A stretch of DNA of 64,000 bases from Tissierella_A sp964489715 (lineage in GTDB: Bacteria; Bacillota; Clostridia; Tissierellales; Tissierellaceae): positions 1 through 64,000 of the forward strand of contig CAZBAK010000002.1 in NCBI GenBank assembly GCA_964489715.1, in the 5' to 3' direction. Shown here piece by piece: positions 16,937 through 27,119 of the stretch. Position 1 is the stretch's first letter, and each line of letters begins with the position of its first letter. The notes under the pieces were generated by a model. The model was not told the DNA's origin and did not search any database. It saw only the letters and a list, made by a program, of their open reading frames with translations. Made by a program: the position numbers and the translations under genes.

Positions 16937-19900
16937 TTATAGGGAGATTATCTTTTCCAGGTAAGTAGAATAAATTAAAAGTTTAGTTACCTTTTTCCCT
17001 TCTTCCCCTAGCCTATCTTCTATTACCCTTTTGTAGATCTCTAATTGCTTGCTATATCTTTCTTTAAATAATTCCCTGCTTTGGCCTTCCCCTACTATGT
17101 CTGTCTTATAATCTATTATTACTAGATTGCCATCCTTTAGTTCTATTAAAAGATCTATATATCCATTTACTAGGGCTTTTTCTGCCCCCTGCCTTTTGTC
17201 TATGAAAAGGGGATCTATAGGAGAGCTAAAGGGAAATTCTGTAAAGATTCTTTTAGAGTTAGAGATCAAATCTACTACTTCTTTATTTTTTAAAAATGAA
17301 TTTAAGGTCTCTTCTAAGTTTAACTTTAAAAAGCTTTCTACTTGTAATTTTATATTTGTCCTATCTTCTTCATTAAAGTCAAGAGCTGGATAAAGTCCCT
17401 TGAGAATAAAACTATCTATTTCTAGGTCCTCCAGGGATTCTTTTATAGACAGGCCTATGGCATAGTTCTTTTCTTCTAAGATCTCTTGTAAATCTCTCTT
17501 GTTTTTTAATAGTATTTGCAAGGCCCTATGAACCATATCTCCATATATTTTCCCCCTGGGACTTGTCCTATTGTTTATAAGTTCTAAATTATCCCTTCTC
17601 TCCTTAAAACTATCTAAGCTGGAGGGACTCATCTTTAGATAGCTAGGTTTAGATACTCCCAACTTATTTTTAAGGAGATTTGTAATTCTTATTTCTTCTA
17701 GCTTTCTAGGAGTAAAACTATCTTTCATCTCTGGACTCTCTATGGAGGGCTCATCTAGTATCTCCAATTCTCCTTGAGATAGGGGGGCTAGAAAAGCTCT
17801 TTCTTCAGCAATTCTAGGAGTTACTAAAACAGACTTGCTCCTAGTTGCGGCAACATATATAAGCCTATCTAATTCTGCATCCTTAAACATTTTTTCCCTA
17901 TCACTTCTTATACTTTCCTCAGGGCATCTTACCAGGGTACTTCTCTTGAAAACCAAGTATCCTAGATTTTCATCCCCTACTTTTTCCACATAATGGCTAT
18001 CTCCACCTAGGGTCCTGTTCTTATCACTTCCAGCTAATACAACTATCTCAGCTTCTAAACCCTTGGCCTTGTGTATATTCATTACCCTAACTGCATTTTC
18101 TGCAAAGCTCAGATCTATAGGCAGCTCATAGTTTACCTTTTCATCTATTATTCTTCTTAATTCCTCTCTTATACTGTAGAGACTTATAGGTCTTTTAGAC
18201 TTTAGTATCTCTAGGGCTTGTACAAGAGAGGAATCCGCATCTCTTTTTTCTATCTGACTATATTCTTTATGAAGATCATATATGCCTAACTTATTTTTTA
18301 TTAAAAGTTCTATAAATGCAATAGGTCTTTCTCTCTCAGAAGCTAGAAAGATCTCCCTCAAATGGAAAAAAGCTTCTTTTACATGGGGGTGTTTTAAGTC
18401 CTTGATCTTTTCCTCATTCATAATTATATCTTTTAAGCCTTCTTCTCCTAGGCTTAAGTTTATACTTTCAAGTTCTAGATAAAAGCTATTTCTAAGAACA
18501 GCTACAAGTTTGATCTTATCCCTATAGTCAATCAATAGATCTACTAGTAAAAACAGATTTAATACTTCCCTAGTATCTCCCAGCCTTTTTTCTCCTGCTA
18601 GAAGGGCTGGTATATTTCTTTCCTTAAGGGCATTTAGGTATCTTCCTGTTTCCTCATTGCTCTTGGTTAGGATCATTATATCTTTATTTTCTACCCTTCT
18701 GGTATTTATATGCCCCCTGCCTAGTTTTTCATCAATATAGCCATTTTTAATAATATCTTCAATTAGGCCTGCCACATAGTCTTCTTCCTTAACTTCTAGT
18801 TCCTGGGAAAAATCATACCCATATACTCCAGAGAATTTTTCCCCTTCTTCCATCTCTCTATTGGCCTTCCAGAGGCTTAGTATTTTTTCAAAACCAGCCT
18901 GAAAATTTGTGGATTTCTCCCTAAAGGCAAATCCATCTTCCCTATTCTTAAAATTCTCTTCCACCCACCTACATATAAAGTCTGTAGATCTAAAGTTTAT
19001 ATCTAAGTAAACAACTTCACCTCTAGCCTCTATTATTCTTTTTACACTTTCATAGATAGTTATATCTGCCCTTCTAAATCTATATATAGATTGTTTAGGA
19101 TCCCCTACTATGAAAAGCGAACCCTCTCTAGGGCTTACATCTTCCAAGGATTCTAACCCTTCTAGATCACCCTCATGGCTCAGCAACAATAGGAGCTCCG
19201 CCTGCATAGGATCCGTGTCTTGAGCTTCATCTATGTAGAAGTATTTAAACTTACCTTTAAAGTGTTCTCTTGCCTTCTTTGAATTTCTTATAAGCTTAGA
19301 GGCTCTAAAAAGCAAATCGTTAAAGGTCAGCCTATTTGTATAGGCTTTGTCTTTATATTGGACTATCCTATTTGAAAAGTCTATGGCCATATTATATATG
19401 CTGGCATTTAGGTCTTTATATATGGAAAACAGGTCCTCTATAAAATTTACTATCTCTTCTGCTCCTGGACTTTTTAAGTGTTTTTTATATAAGAACTTGC
19501 TGGCTAGATCTTCATCTTCATCTAGTTTTACAAATTCTGTCAATATTTCCTCTATATAGTGTTCAAAATCCTTTTTTTCTTCTATCATACTTATAAATAG
19601 CTTGCCTAGATTGGAGCCAGTCTTTATATAGGAGGGATCCAGTTCTTTTGCATCCAAGGATTCAAAACTATCTTTTATATCTTTAAATTTTCTTCCTTTA
19701 GAAAAGCCAGTGAATTTAACATCTGGATTGTCCATGGCTACAAATGTAGCACTTTTAAAGTCCCTATAGTCAACTCCAAAGAGATTTAAGATCTCTAGAT
19801 CATCCTTGTATTCATCTTCAAACTCTCTTAAATATTCATACCATATATTATTATAAAACTCCTGGCTGTCTTCTATAATTTCATAGCCTGGGGTAAGTCC

Positions 19901-20254
19901 AGCTTCAAAGGGCATTTCCCTTAAAAGTAGCTCACAAAATGAGTGTATGGTGCCTGTAAAGATTTCCTCTACTCTTTCCAGCTTGTCCCTAGCATAGGCA
20001 TATTTTTCTTGGGAGAGATAATCCAAGGCCTTTCTCTGTATTCTTTCAGCCAGTTCTAGAGAGGCAGCCTTTGTAAAGGTTATGGCCACAATATTTCCTG
20101 GATCTATATCTCCATCTATAATATGATTTATTACTCTTTCTACTATAATTGTAGTTTTCCCAGCTCCAGCTCCAGCTTCCAGCAGATAGTTCTTATTGAA
20201 ATTATTTACTATTTCCTCTCTCTTTTCCATTTCTAACTCTATAAGTTTTTCCAT
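16937..20254 (-). CDS. addA: AddAB helicase-nuclease, subunit A
   Basis: Motor and nuclease subunit of the Firmicutes RecBCD counterpart that processes double-strand ends for RecA. 1105 residues: UvrD-type Walker A LEAGAGAGKTTIIVERV (about 26-42), Walker B FYIDEAQDTDPMQ, motif IV-VI region with NIHKAKGLEAEIVVL and YVAATRSKS, and a C-terminal PD-(D/E)XK nuclease with NLVIIDYKTD. Translation starts at an ATG behind GGAGGTG, three bases after addB. Confidence 0.96.
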   Translation of the reverse strand: MEKLIELEMEKREEIVNNFNKNYLLEAGAGAGKTTIIVERVINHIIDGDIDPGNIVAITFTKAASLELAERIQRKALDYLSQEKYAYARDKLERVEEIFTGTIHSFCELLLREMPFEAGLTPGYEIIEDSQEFYNNIWYEYLREFEDEYKDDLEILNLFGVDYRDFKSATFVAMDNPDVKFTGFSKGRKFKDIKDSFESLDAKELDPSYIKTGSNLGKLFISMIEEKKDFEHYIEEILTEFVKLDEDEDLASKFLYKKHLKSPGAEEIVNFIEDLFSIYKDLNASIYNMAIDFSNRIVQYKDKAYTNRLTFNDLLFRASKLIRNSKKAREHFKGKFKYFYIDEAQDTDPMQAELLLLLSHEGDLEGLESLEDVSPREGSLFIVGDPKQSIYRFRRADITIYESVKRIIEARGEVVYLDINFRSTDFICRWVEENFKNREDGFAFREKSTNFQAGFEKILSLWKANREMEEGEKFSGVYGYDFSQELEVKEEDYVAGLIEDIIKNGYIDEKLGRGHINTRRVENKDIMILTKSNEETGRYLNALKERNIPALLAGEKRLGDTREVLNLFLLVDLLIDYRDKIKLVAVLRNSFYLELESINLSLGEEGLKDIIMNEEKIKDLKHPHVKEAFFHLREIFLASERERPIAFIELLIKNKLGIYDLHKEYSQIEKRDADSSLVQALEILKSKRPISLYSIREELRRIIDEKVNYELPIDLSFAENAVRVMNIHKAKGLEAEIVVLAGSDKNRTLGGDSHYVEKVGDENLGYLVFKRSTLVRCPEESIRSDREKMFKDAELDRLIYVAATRSKSVLVTPRIAEERAFLAPLSQGELEILDEPSIESPEMKDSFTPRKLEEIRITNLLKNKLGVSKPSYLKMSPSSLDSFKERRDNLELINNRTSPRGKIYGDMVHRALQILLKNKRDLQEILEEKNYAIGLSIKESLEDLEIDSFILKGLYPALDFNEEDRTNIKLQVESFLKLNLEETLNSFLKNKEVVDLISNSKRIFTEFPFSSPIDPLFIDKRQGAEKALVNGYIDLLIELKDGNLVIIDYKTDIVGEGQSRELFKERYSKQLEIYKRVIEDRLGEEGKKVTKLLIYSTYLEKIISL

Positions 20255-20257
20255 TAT

Positions 20258-22930
20258 CTACACCTCCTCTTCAAGCCCTACAATATTATCAGTCTTACAT
20301 ATATTTTTGTACTCACAGTATTTACAGCTAAGATCATCTTTTTCATCATATATAATAGTCTTGTCCTCTTCCAATATATCTATTTCTAAAAGATCCTTTA
20401 TCCTAGCTTCTATAAGCTCTAAAAAATCTTTTTCAAATTCTAAATCTATGCTATCATCCTTAAATTCATAGGAAAAAGATTCTACCCTAAAGTCTTTATA
20501 TTCTTCCTGGGTCTTTATTATATTTTCCAAGGCCTTCTTATAGATGAAAAACTGAAATTTTTGTCCTTCACTATAGTCTATTACTTTATTTTTTCCCCGA
20601 CCTTGGGTCTTTCTAAGCCTCTTATCGAAATTCCTCAAGCTTCCTGTCTTATAATCTATTATCTTGAATTTTTTCTCTTCTCTGTCTATATCTACCCTAT
20701 CTATGGCACCAGAAATTCTTAAGCTCAAGTCTCCTATATCTATAATTTGAGGATCTAAGTTTCCAAATATTTGATTCTCCTTGCCCCTGCCAAAGGACAA
20801 CTCATTTATAAATACCTGTAGGGAGGATCTTTTCTCTCTTTCTATTATCTTTAGGCAGTAGTCTCTTACTTCTTCCTTTTCCCGCCTGTAAACTTCCTCC
20901 AGAACATAGGGGATCTCCCTCTCTATTTCTTTTGCCAATCTATCTATTATAGACAAAAGCTCTCCCTCTCTCTGCTGGCTTCTAGGCAGATCAAAATACT
21001 GATTTAATACATTGTGAACCAGATTGCCCCTTGTTAAGGGATCCAGCCATCTGTCAATGTCCATAACTATATCTTCTTTTTCCTTTAAAACTAAACTGTT
21101 TTTTAAATATAATTTTCTAGAACATTGTCCAAGTACTTCTAGATCTGTTCCTGAAAAAACCAAGTCTTTTGCCATTAATCTTCTAGACCTGCTTTCTAAG
21201 GGCTCTAAATCTTCATGCTCACTATGGCCGTACTCCTCCTTTAATTCTGTATATATCTTAGAGGGAGTTTTAGCCTTTACTTCTACCATATCAAAGTTAG
21301 AATATCCAACACTTATCCTTTCAAAGGAAGCTGATAGGGCTTCTTTTATCTTGTAATTCTTATACCTATAACTTTCCTTAGAAAAAGATAGGCTTAAGGA
21401 TATATCTCGCCTGGTATTATCAAGTAATATGGGAGATTCTACTATCTTGCTAGCTAGGCTATGGCTGTCTAAGCCTATTAGGTAGAGATGTCTCCTAGCT
21501 GTGTAACCAGCATTGCTATACTTACAGGCAAATACCTCAGAAGGCCTGGCTCCACTTCTTTTTATATTGACCTCTTCTATATAGGCTAGGACCATATCAA
21601 AATACTCTTCCTTGCTTACTCTAAGAGGGATTTTTCCTATCTTAGACAGCCTATCTAAGATAGCTTCTTTTGATTTTTCATGATAAGGGTTGGGAGTCTT
21701 TACATACTTCTCCAACAAGCTTGATAATCGCTTGCTATAGAGCTTAAAATTAACTTCTCCTTGAGGAAGACTGGATAAAAGATCTTGAAAAAATTCTTTC
21801 AACCATTCCCTCCTGAAGTTCTCCTCTTCTTTTAAATCTTCTGGTATTGTATTTAATTTTTCGTAACTTTCCCTTCCGTAGAAGACCTTGGCTCTCAATA
21901 GTTCTTCATACATAATAGAACTAGATATTGGATCTTCTTTATCCTTATCTCTAGCTTCTAAGCTTTCTACATTTAAACTGCCATTAAAAAAGAGAGGACC
22001 TATCTCTTGAACACTATAGTAGTTTTTAGAGAATTCAAAGAGGGTCTTTATAAATCTGTAACTAGTACTGCTAGTAATCTCTAGACCTTCTCCAAAACTT
22101 ACAGCTAGATCTTCCTTCTTAAACTCCAAGTCTATAGCCTCAACATATTTACTGTCTGTATAGGCTATTACAACTTGATCTAGAGGGATCTTTTTTTCTA
22201 ATATATCATCTATAATATACTTTATTTCATTTCTCATTCCATAGCTAGTAAAAAAAGAGATCTCTCTCTTCTGATCTTTTAGCTCTTTGACTTCTTTAAA
22301 AAAGTAGTCTTTAGGAGAATCAGCAAGATTTTCCACTGGCATCTTTATCTTTATAATCTCCTGGCCCAGGGCTGAAAATAGATCTCTTTCTAAATTATGA
22401 AATTCTATATTTCCAGCCAGGCCTATCTTCTTATCTTGAAATATTTTCAATTCCTCCAGCTCTAAGGCCTTTACTAAAATATCACAGTAGTCCATGGCAT
22501 TTAAGTCTCTTAACTTTTTCCTATACAAGCTATAGATCTTGTCTATATCTTTTTCTTCTGGAAATTCTTCTATCTTTTTAGACTTAAGTTCCATTAAGAC
22601 CCTATAGACCTCTTCTGCTGTTTTTTCATCTATTAAATTTGACTTGAAGAAAAAATCTTCATCTTCAAGTTCCAAGCTCTTTAAGCAATCCAACACAATA
22701 CTTTTTCCCAATATATCATCTATAAAGAGAATATTATTTGTCTCTATGTATCTTTGGCAAATCTCTTGGCTCAGTCGTCTCAAAGTTATGGGATTTAAGT
22801 TTAAGGCGGCTTTAGCATCCCTAGCCATACTATTGATCATTAAAAGACCTATGCTTCTAGTGGGAACAATAAACAACTTCTCATCTAACAAAAACTCATC
22901 ACAAAACTCCCCAAGTTCCATTTCTCGCAT
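20258..22930 (-). CDS. addB: AddAB helicase-nuclease, subunit B
   Basis: Second nuclease subunit of AddAB. About 890 residues, with the inactive helicase-like N-terminal part (FIVPTRSIGLLMINSMA, no Walker A lysine), a PD-(D/E)XK nuclease FKIIDYKTGSLRNF and a likely 4Fe-4S cluster formed by Cys in VLGQCSRKLYL plus three in LSCKYCEYKNICK. It is shorter than Bacillus AddB (about 1160). Start chosen as the ATG at 22928-22930, six bases after GAGGTG. Confidence 0.92.
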   Translation of the reverse strand: MREMELGEFCDEFLLDEKLFIVPTRSIGLLMINSMARDAKAALNLNPITLRRLSQEICQRYIETNNILFIDDILGKSIVLDCLKSLELEDEDFFFKSNLIDEKTAEEVYRVLMELKSKKIEEFPEEKDIDKIYSLYRKKLRDLNAMDYCDILVKALELEELKIFQDKKIGLAGNIEFHNLERDLFSALGQEIIKIKMPVENLADSPKDYFFKEVKELKDQKREISFFTSYGMRNEIKYIIDDILEKKIPLDQVVIAYTDSKYVEAIDLEFKKEDLAVSFGEGLEITSSTSYRFIKTLFEFSKNYYSVQEIGPLFFNGSLNVESLEARDKDKEDPISSSIMYEELLRAKVFYGRESYEKLNTIPEDLKEEENFRREWLKEFFQDLLSSLPQGEVNFKLYSKRLSSLLEKYVKTPNPYHEKSKEAILDRLSKIGKIPLRVSKEEYFDMVLAYIEEVNIKRSGARPSEVFACKYSNAGYTARRHLYLIGLDSHSLASKIVESPILLDNTRRDISLSLSFSKESYRYKNYKIKEALSASFERISVGYSNFDMVEVKAKTPSKIYTELKEEYGHSEHEDLEPLESRSRRLMAKDLVFSGTDLEVLGQCSRKLYLKNSLVLKEKEDIVMDIDRWLDPLTRGNLVHNVLNQYFDLPRSQQREGELLSIIDRLAKEIEREIPYVLEEVYRREKEEVRDYCLKIIEREKRSSLQVFINELSFGRGKENQIFGNLDPQIIDIGDLSLRISGAIDRVDIDREEKKFKIIDYKTGSLRNFDKRLRKTQGRGKNKVIDYSEGQKFQFFIYKKALENIIKTQEEYKDFRVESFSYEFKDDSIDLEFEKDFLELIEARIKDLLEIDILEEDKTIIYDEKDDLSCKYCEYKNICKTDNIVGLEEEV

Positions 22931-23032
22931 TCTTATCACCTCTGATTTATTTTCTATCTCTTGTATTTATCTTTATATGATCTTTATCTATCTCCTTCTT
23001 TAACTTTATCATTTAAGGATATTTTTTTCCAT

Positions 23033-23064
23033 AAAAAAACCTAAGTCATCTGACCTAGGTTTTT
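23033..23064 (-). terminator. Terminator after pyrG
   Basis: Hairpin AAAAACCTAGGTCA/TGACTTAGGTTTTTTT on the minus strand with a good T run. It separates pyrG from addBA. Confidence 0.9.
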
Positions 23065-23066
23065 AT

Positions 23067-24671
23067 CTACTTTCTATTCTCTATGGTAGCCTTTATAAAG
23101 TCCACAAATAGTGGATGTGCATTTGTTGGTCTTGATATAAATTCTGGATGATAGTTTACACCTATAAACCAAGGGTGATCCTTTAATTCTACTATTTCAA
23201 CTAGTCTTTCATCAGGTGATACTCCTGAAACTATAAGTCCGCTTTCAACTAGCCTTTCTTTATATTCATTGTTTACTTCATATCTATTTATATGTCTTTC
23301 ATATATGAGTTTTTCATCATATATCTTTTGGGCTAGGGTCCCTTCCTTTAGCTTGCAAGGAAATAGTCCTAGGCGTAACTCTCCATTTCTAAGATCTAAG
23401 TCTGGCTGTTCTGGCCTTAGATCTATAACTGGATAGTCAGTTTCCTCATTCCATTCAGTACTATCTGCTCCCTTGAAATTTAAAACATTTCTAGCATAGT
23501 CTATAACGGCCAGTTGCATTCCAAGTGATATCCCAAAATAAGGAACTTTCTCTTCTCTGGCATACTTTATAGCTGCAAGTTTACCATCTATTCCCCTGTC
23601 ATCAAATCCTCCTGGAATAAGTATACCATCTACATCTTCTAATATTTTATTACAATTATCACAATCTATATCCCTAGCCTGTATCCACTTGATATTTATA
23701 TTTACTCCATTTTCTATACCACCATGGTTCAATGACTCTACTACGGAAATATAAGCATCTCTAAGTTCTACATACTTACCTATAAGGGCTATGGTAACTT
23801 CACCTTTTAGATTCTTAACCTTTTCTATCAGCTCATGCCAGTGGCTTAAATCCAATTCTTCTGTTTTAAGATTTAGATGCTCTATTACAAGTTTAGAAAG
23901 TCCCTGCTCTTCAAGCATCAAGGGAATTTCATAAAGTGAATCTGCGTCCATATTTTCTATAACTGCAGAAGGATCCAGGTCTGTAAAAAGAGCTAGTTTT
24001 TCTTTTATATGATTTTCCAAGGGCATTTCCGTTCTACATATAAGCACATCAGGTTGAATTCCAATACCCCTTAGCTCCTTAACACTATGTTGAGTTGGCT
24101 TGGTCTTTAGTTCTCCCGCCATCTTTAAATAGGGTATAAGTGTTACATGTACATACATTACATTTTCTTTTCCCACAAGATATTTAATCTGTCTTATAGC
24201 TTCCATAAAGGGTAGGGATTCAATATCTCCTACAGTTCCACCTAATTCAGTTATGACTACATCTATTTCTCCTTCTTTAGATGCCCTTATCATTCTCTCA
24301 GCTATTTCATTGGTAATATGAGGTATTACTTGAACTGTCTTTCCATCATATTCTCCATTTCTTTCCTTGTTTAAAACTGACCAATATACTTTTCCTGCTG
24401 TTACATTGCTATTTTTGTTTAGATTTACATCTGTAAATCTTTCATAGTGACCAAGATCTAAATCTGTCTCTGCCCCATCATCTGTAATAAATACTTCTCC
24501 ATGTTGGTATGGACTCATATTTCTAGGGTCCACATTTATATATGGATCAAATTTTTGTATAGTTACCTTTAAACCTCTACTTTTAAGTAGTTGACCAAGA
24601 CTTGCTGCTGTTATCCCCTTACCTAGAGATGATACAACTCCCCCGGTTACAAATATATACTTAGTTGCCAT
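23067..24671 (-). CDS. pyrG: CTP synthase with Ser in place of the glutaminase Cys
   Basis: Makes CTP from UTP, ATP and glutamine or ammonia. 534 residues: synthetase domain (1-270; FVTGGVVSSLGKGITAASLG) and class I amidotransferase domain (290-534). The oxyanion strand LIPGGFDDRGIDGK and the catalytic His508/Glu510 (YHPEF) are present, but the nucleophile position reads PYFGISLGMQ: Ser382 (codon TCA, 23526-23528) instead of the invariant Cys. The synthetase half looks intact, so the enzyme probably uses free ammonia. The gene stands alone. Confidence 0.96.
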   Translation of the reverse strand: MATKYIFVTGGVVSSLGKGITAASLGQLLKSRGLKVTIQKFDPYINVDPRNMSPYQHGEVFITDDGAETDLDLGHYERFTDVNLNKNSNVTAGKVYWSVLNKERNGEYDGKTVQVIPHITNEIAERMIRASKEGEIDVVITELGGTVGDIESLPFMEAIRQIKYLVGKENVMYVHVTLIPYLKMAGELKTKPTQHSVKELRGIGIQPDVLICRTEMPLENHIKEKLALFTDLDPSAVIENMDADSLYEIPLMLEEQGLSKLVIEHLNLKTEELDLSHWHELIEKVKNLKGEVTIALIGKYVELRDAYISVVESLNHGGIENGVNINIKWIQARDIDCDNCNKILEDVDGILIPGGFDDRGIDGKLAAIKYAREEKVPYFGISLGMQLAVIDYARNVLNFKGADSTEWNEETDYPVIDLRPEQPDLDLRNGELRLGLFPCKLKEGTLAQKIYDEKLIYERHINRYEVNNEYKERLVESGLIVSGVSPDERLVEIVELKDHPWFIGVNYHPEFISRPTNAHPLFVDFIKATIENRK

Positions 24672-24767
24672 CTATTCCTCTCTCCTTCTCTTAAATTAAC
24701 TATATAATCTTATATTAATAAGTTTATATAGTCAAATATTTATAACAATCATACTTATAGATCATGC

Positions 24768-24795
24768 TTGTATTATATTATATTTATATTATAAT
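24768..24795 (+). promoter_or_regulatory. Possible promoter of the 29-residue peptide gene
   Basis: TTGTAT (24768-24773) and TATAAT (24790-24795) with a 16-base spacer, in a very AT-rich stretch where chance matches are common. Confidence 0.4.
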
Positions 24796-24890
24796 TATAA
24801 TATGTAGAAAATTTGTACGAGACTCTTTCTCTTTACAAATCCTTAGCTATCCAGATAAACTGGAAGAAATTAAAATGAGGTGTTACTTAT

Positions 24891-24980
24891 ATGAAACGTA
24901 AAATGGCTCTGATATTAGCAGCAGTATTTATCCTATCAGCTTTAGTTCCAGTTGTACTTGGGATAATGTCGCTTATATAA
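24891..24980 (+). CDS. 29-residue hydrophobic peptide
   Basis: Short frame on the plus strand starting MKRKMALILAAV and ending LGIMSLI. Three positive residues come first, then a single membrane helix (about residues 6-28). An AGGTG site lies nine bases upstream, an AT-rich promoter-like pair lies about 100 bases upstream, and a strong terminator begins 20 bases after the stop. It is flanked by minus-strand genes, so it would be its own transcript. Function unknown; a toxin-like or regulatory membrane peptide is possible, but nothing shows it. Confidence 0.5.
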   Translation: MKRKMALILAAVFILSALVPVVLGIMSLI

Positions 24981-25000
24981 AGCACAAAATAGTTTTAGGC

Positions 25001-25032
25001 AAAAACCCTTAAGTTTTCTTAAGGGTTTTTTT
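25001..25032. terminator. Bidirectional terminator
   Basis: Perfect hairpin AAAAACCCTTAAG-TTTT-CTTAAGGGTTTTTTT between the plus-strand peptide gene and the minus-strand dehydratase gene; it has T runs on both strands. Confidence 0.9.
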
Positions 25033-25034
25033 CT

Positions 25035-26921
25035 TTAATTATTTTTTCTCTTTTCCTCTATTTCCTTATTTACCTCTCTATTGTCCTTGTAAGAGGGAAC
25101 TATTCTCTTTACCTGAGAGATAAAGTTTTCTATATTATCATCTTTCATTAGATCCTTAAGCTCCTCTAAGGATTTTAAAAGCAGCTTATAGTCAGTAAAG
25201 GTAGGTAGTCCTACAAATATCTTATTGTGAGAAGTATTTGTCAGTCCTTCTTCCTCTAATAACAATTCTTCATATAGCTTTTCCCCTGGTCTCAGTCCAG
25301 TTATCTTAATTGGCATATCAACATCAGGTTCAAAGCCTGAAAGCCTTATAACATCTCTGGCAAGATCCATAATTTTCACCGGCTCTCCCATATCAAGAAT
25401 AAATATCTCTCCACCTTGAGCCATAGACCCTGCCTGAATAACTAATTGAACAGCTTCAGGTATTGTCATAAAATATCTTATAATGTCTGGATGAGTAACT
25501 GTAACTGGTCCTCCCTCTTCTATCTGCTTTTGAAATAGAGGTATTACACTTCCATTACTTCCCAGTACATTTCCAAATCTTACAGCTACAAATTCAGTTT
25601 CGGAATGGACATTTATAGATTGAATTATCATCTCACAAAGTCTTTTACTGGCACCCATTATATTGGTTGGATTTACTGCCTTGTCAGTTGAAATCATTAC
25701 AAATCTTTCAAGTTCGTATTCATCTGATAACTGAGCTAGATTTAAGGTTCCAAAGACATTGTTTTTTATAGCTTCCTTTGGACTATCTTCCATAAGCGGG
25801 ACATGTTTATGGGCTGCAGCATGAAAGATTACCTGTGGTTTTTCCATTTCAAATATTTCCTTTAATCTTTCCCTGTCTCTTATAGATCCTATATAGACCT
25901 GTAGGTTTAAATCAGGATGGATTCTATTTAGCTCCATTTGAAGATCATAAACACTATTTTCATATATATCTAAAAGTATAAGTCTCTTAGGCTTAAATCC
26001 AACAATTTGCCTGCTTAGCTCTGAACCTATAGAACCTCCAGCACCAGTTACCATAACTGTCTTATCTGTTATATAAGAGCAAATTTTTTCTAAATCTACC
26101 CTTATCTCTTCTCTTCCCAAAACGTCTGAGATCTCTACATCTCTAATTTCTTTTATACTTACCTTTCCATCTATTAATTCATAGATTCCTGGTAGCATCT
26201 TTAGCTTACATCTAGTTTCTTTACAATTATCCAGTATTTCCTTGATCTCTTCTTTTGAAGCTGAAGGCATGGCAATTATTATTTCATCTATAAAATACTC
26301 TTCAGTAACACGTAGGATATCCTTTCTTCCACCTACTACCTTTACTCCATTTATAGTACTACCCTTTTTAGTCTTATCGTCATCGATAATGGCAATAGGT
26401 TCAGAATTTAATTTTTCATGATTTCTAAACTCACGAATCACCATGGCTCCAGCATCTCCTGCACCTACTATAAGAACTCTTTTTTTGCTCTTTTTCATCT
26501 CTCTTTTTCTGAGTCTGGAAATTATATTCTCCTTACTCAAGACTCTGCAACTAAATCTCATACCACCTATTAAAAACATTTCTAAAAGTGTAACTATGGC
26601 ATAAACTCCCCTAGGAAGATTGCTCTGGGTTATAAACAAGAAGCTTATAGTAATAGAATTTGATATAATTATAGCCAGGACTATATTTCTAAGCTCCTTT
26701 ACACTGGCATATTTCCATAGAGTATTGTACATGTTGAAAAAGTTAAATACAGCAAGTTTGATTACAGTTATAAAAAGAGCCATTTTTATATATACATCAA
26801 AGTAGACCATAAACTTAGGTGTAATACTATCAAATCTTAGATATAGAGCTAGTATATAGGCTATATTTATAAGTAATATATCTCCTAGTATAAATTTTAT
26901 TTTACTTCTTTTATTTTCCAT
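25035..26921 (-). CDS. Membrane-bound nucleotide-sugar 4,6-dehydratase (CapD/PglF/WbpM family)
   Basis: 628 residues: four N-terminal membrane helices (about 10-130), a first Rossmann-like domain with RVLIVGAGDAGAMVIREF (about 147), and a catalytic SDR domain with VTGAGGSIGSELSRQIVG (about 290) and STDKAVNPTNIMGASKR. The Tyr of ordinary SDRs is Met here, which is normal for this dehydratase family. It probably turns UDP-GlcNAc into a 4-keto-6-deoxy sugar for surface polysaccharide or glycan. No glycan-cluster genes accompany it. Confidence 0.92.
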   Translation of the reverse strand: MENKRSKIKFILGDILLINIAYILALYLRFDSITPKFMVYFDVYIKMALFITVIKLAVFNFFNMYNTLWKYASVKELRNIVLAIIISNSITISFLFITQSNLPRGVYAIVTLLEMFLIGGMRFSCRVLSKENIISRLRKREMKKSKKRVLIVGAGDAGAMVIREFRNHEKLNSEPIAIIDDDKTKKGSTINGVKVVGGRKDILRVTEEYFIDEIIIAMPSASKEEIKEILDNCKETRCKLKMLPGIYELIDGKVSIKEIRDVEISDVLGREEIRVDLEKICSYITDKTVMVTGAGGSIGSELSRQIVGFKPKRLILLDIYENSVYDLQMELNRIHPDLNLQVYIGSIRDRERLKEIFEMEKPQVIFHAAAHKHVPLMEDSPKEAIKNNVFGTLNLAQLSDEYELERFVMISTDKAVNPTNIMGASKRLCEMIIQSINVHSETEFVAVRFGNVLGSNGSVIPLFQKQIEEGGPVTVTHPDIIRYFMTIPEAVQLVIQAGSMAQGGEIFILDMGEPVKIMDLARDVIRLSGFEPDVDMPIKITGLRPGEKLYEELLLEEEGLTNTSHNKIFVGLPTFTDYKLLLKSLEELKDLMKDDNIENFISQVKRIVPSYKDNREVNKEIEEKRKNN

Positions 26922-27119
26922 TATTTTGATCCTTCTTTCCTTTATGTATTACTACTGATTCATTATATCATAAATTATTTACTTTTTCCCACTTAGTCTC
27001 TATTAATATTTATAAGAAAGACAAATTTTAGCTATTTCAAGAAGAATGTAACTATTAAAAATAGTGCAAATAATCTCTTATTATGATACAATTATTCAAT
27101 ATATAAAGGAGGAGAAAAT

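Noticed and set aside
20258..22930. AddB as a broken helicase
   Set aside because: AddB subunits normally lack a working helicase site; nuclease and Fe-S residues are intact.
24672..24767. CTP-sensing attenuator before pyrG
   Set aside because: No GGG start or terminator hairpin of the Bacillus pyrG type is visible upstream of this gene.
25035..26921. Loss of the catalytic Tyr (Met instead) in the SDR domain
   Set aside because: Met at this place is normal for the PglF/WbpM/CapD dehydratase family.
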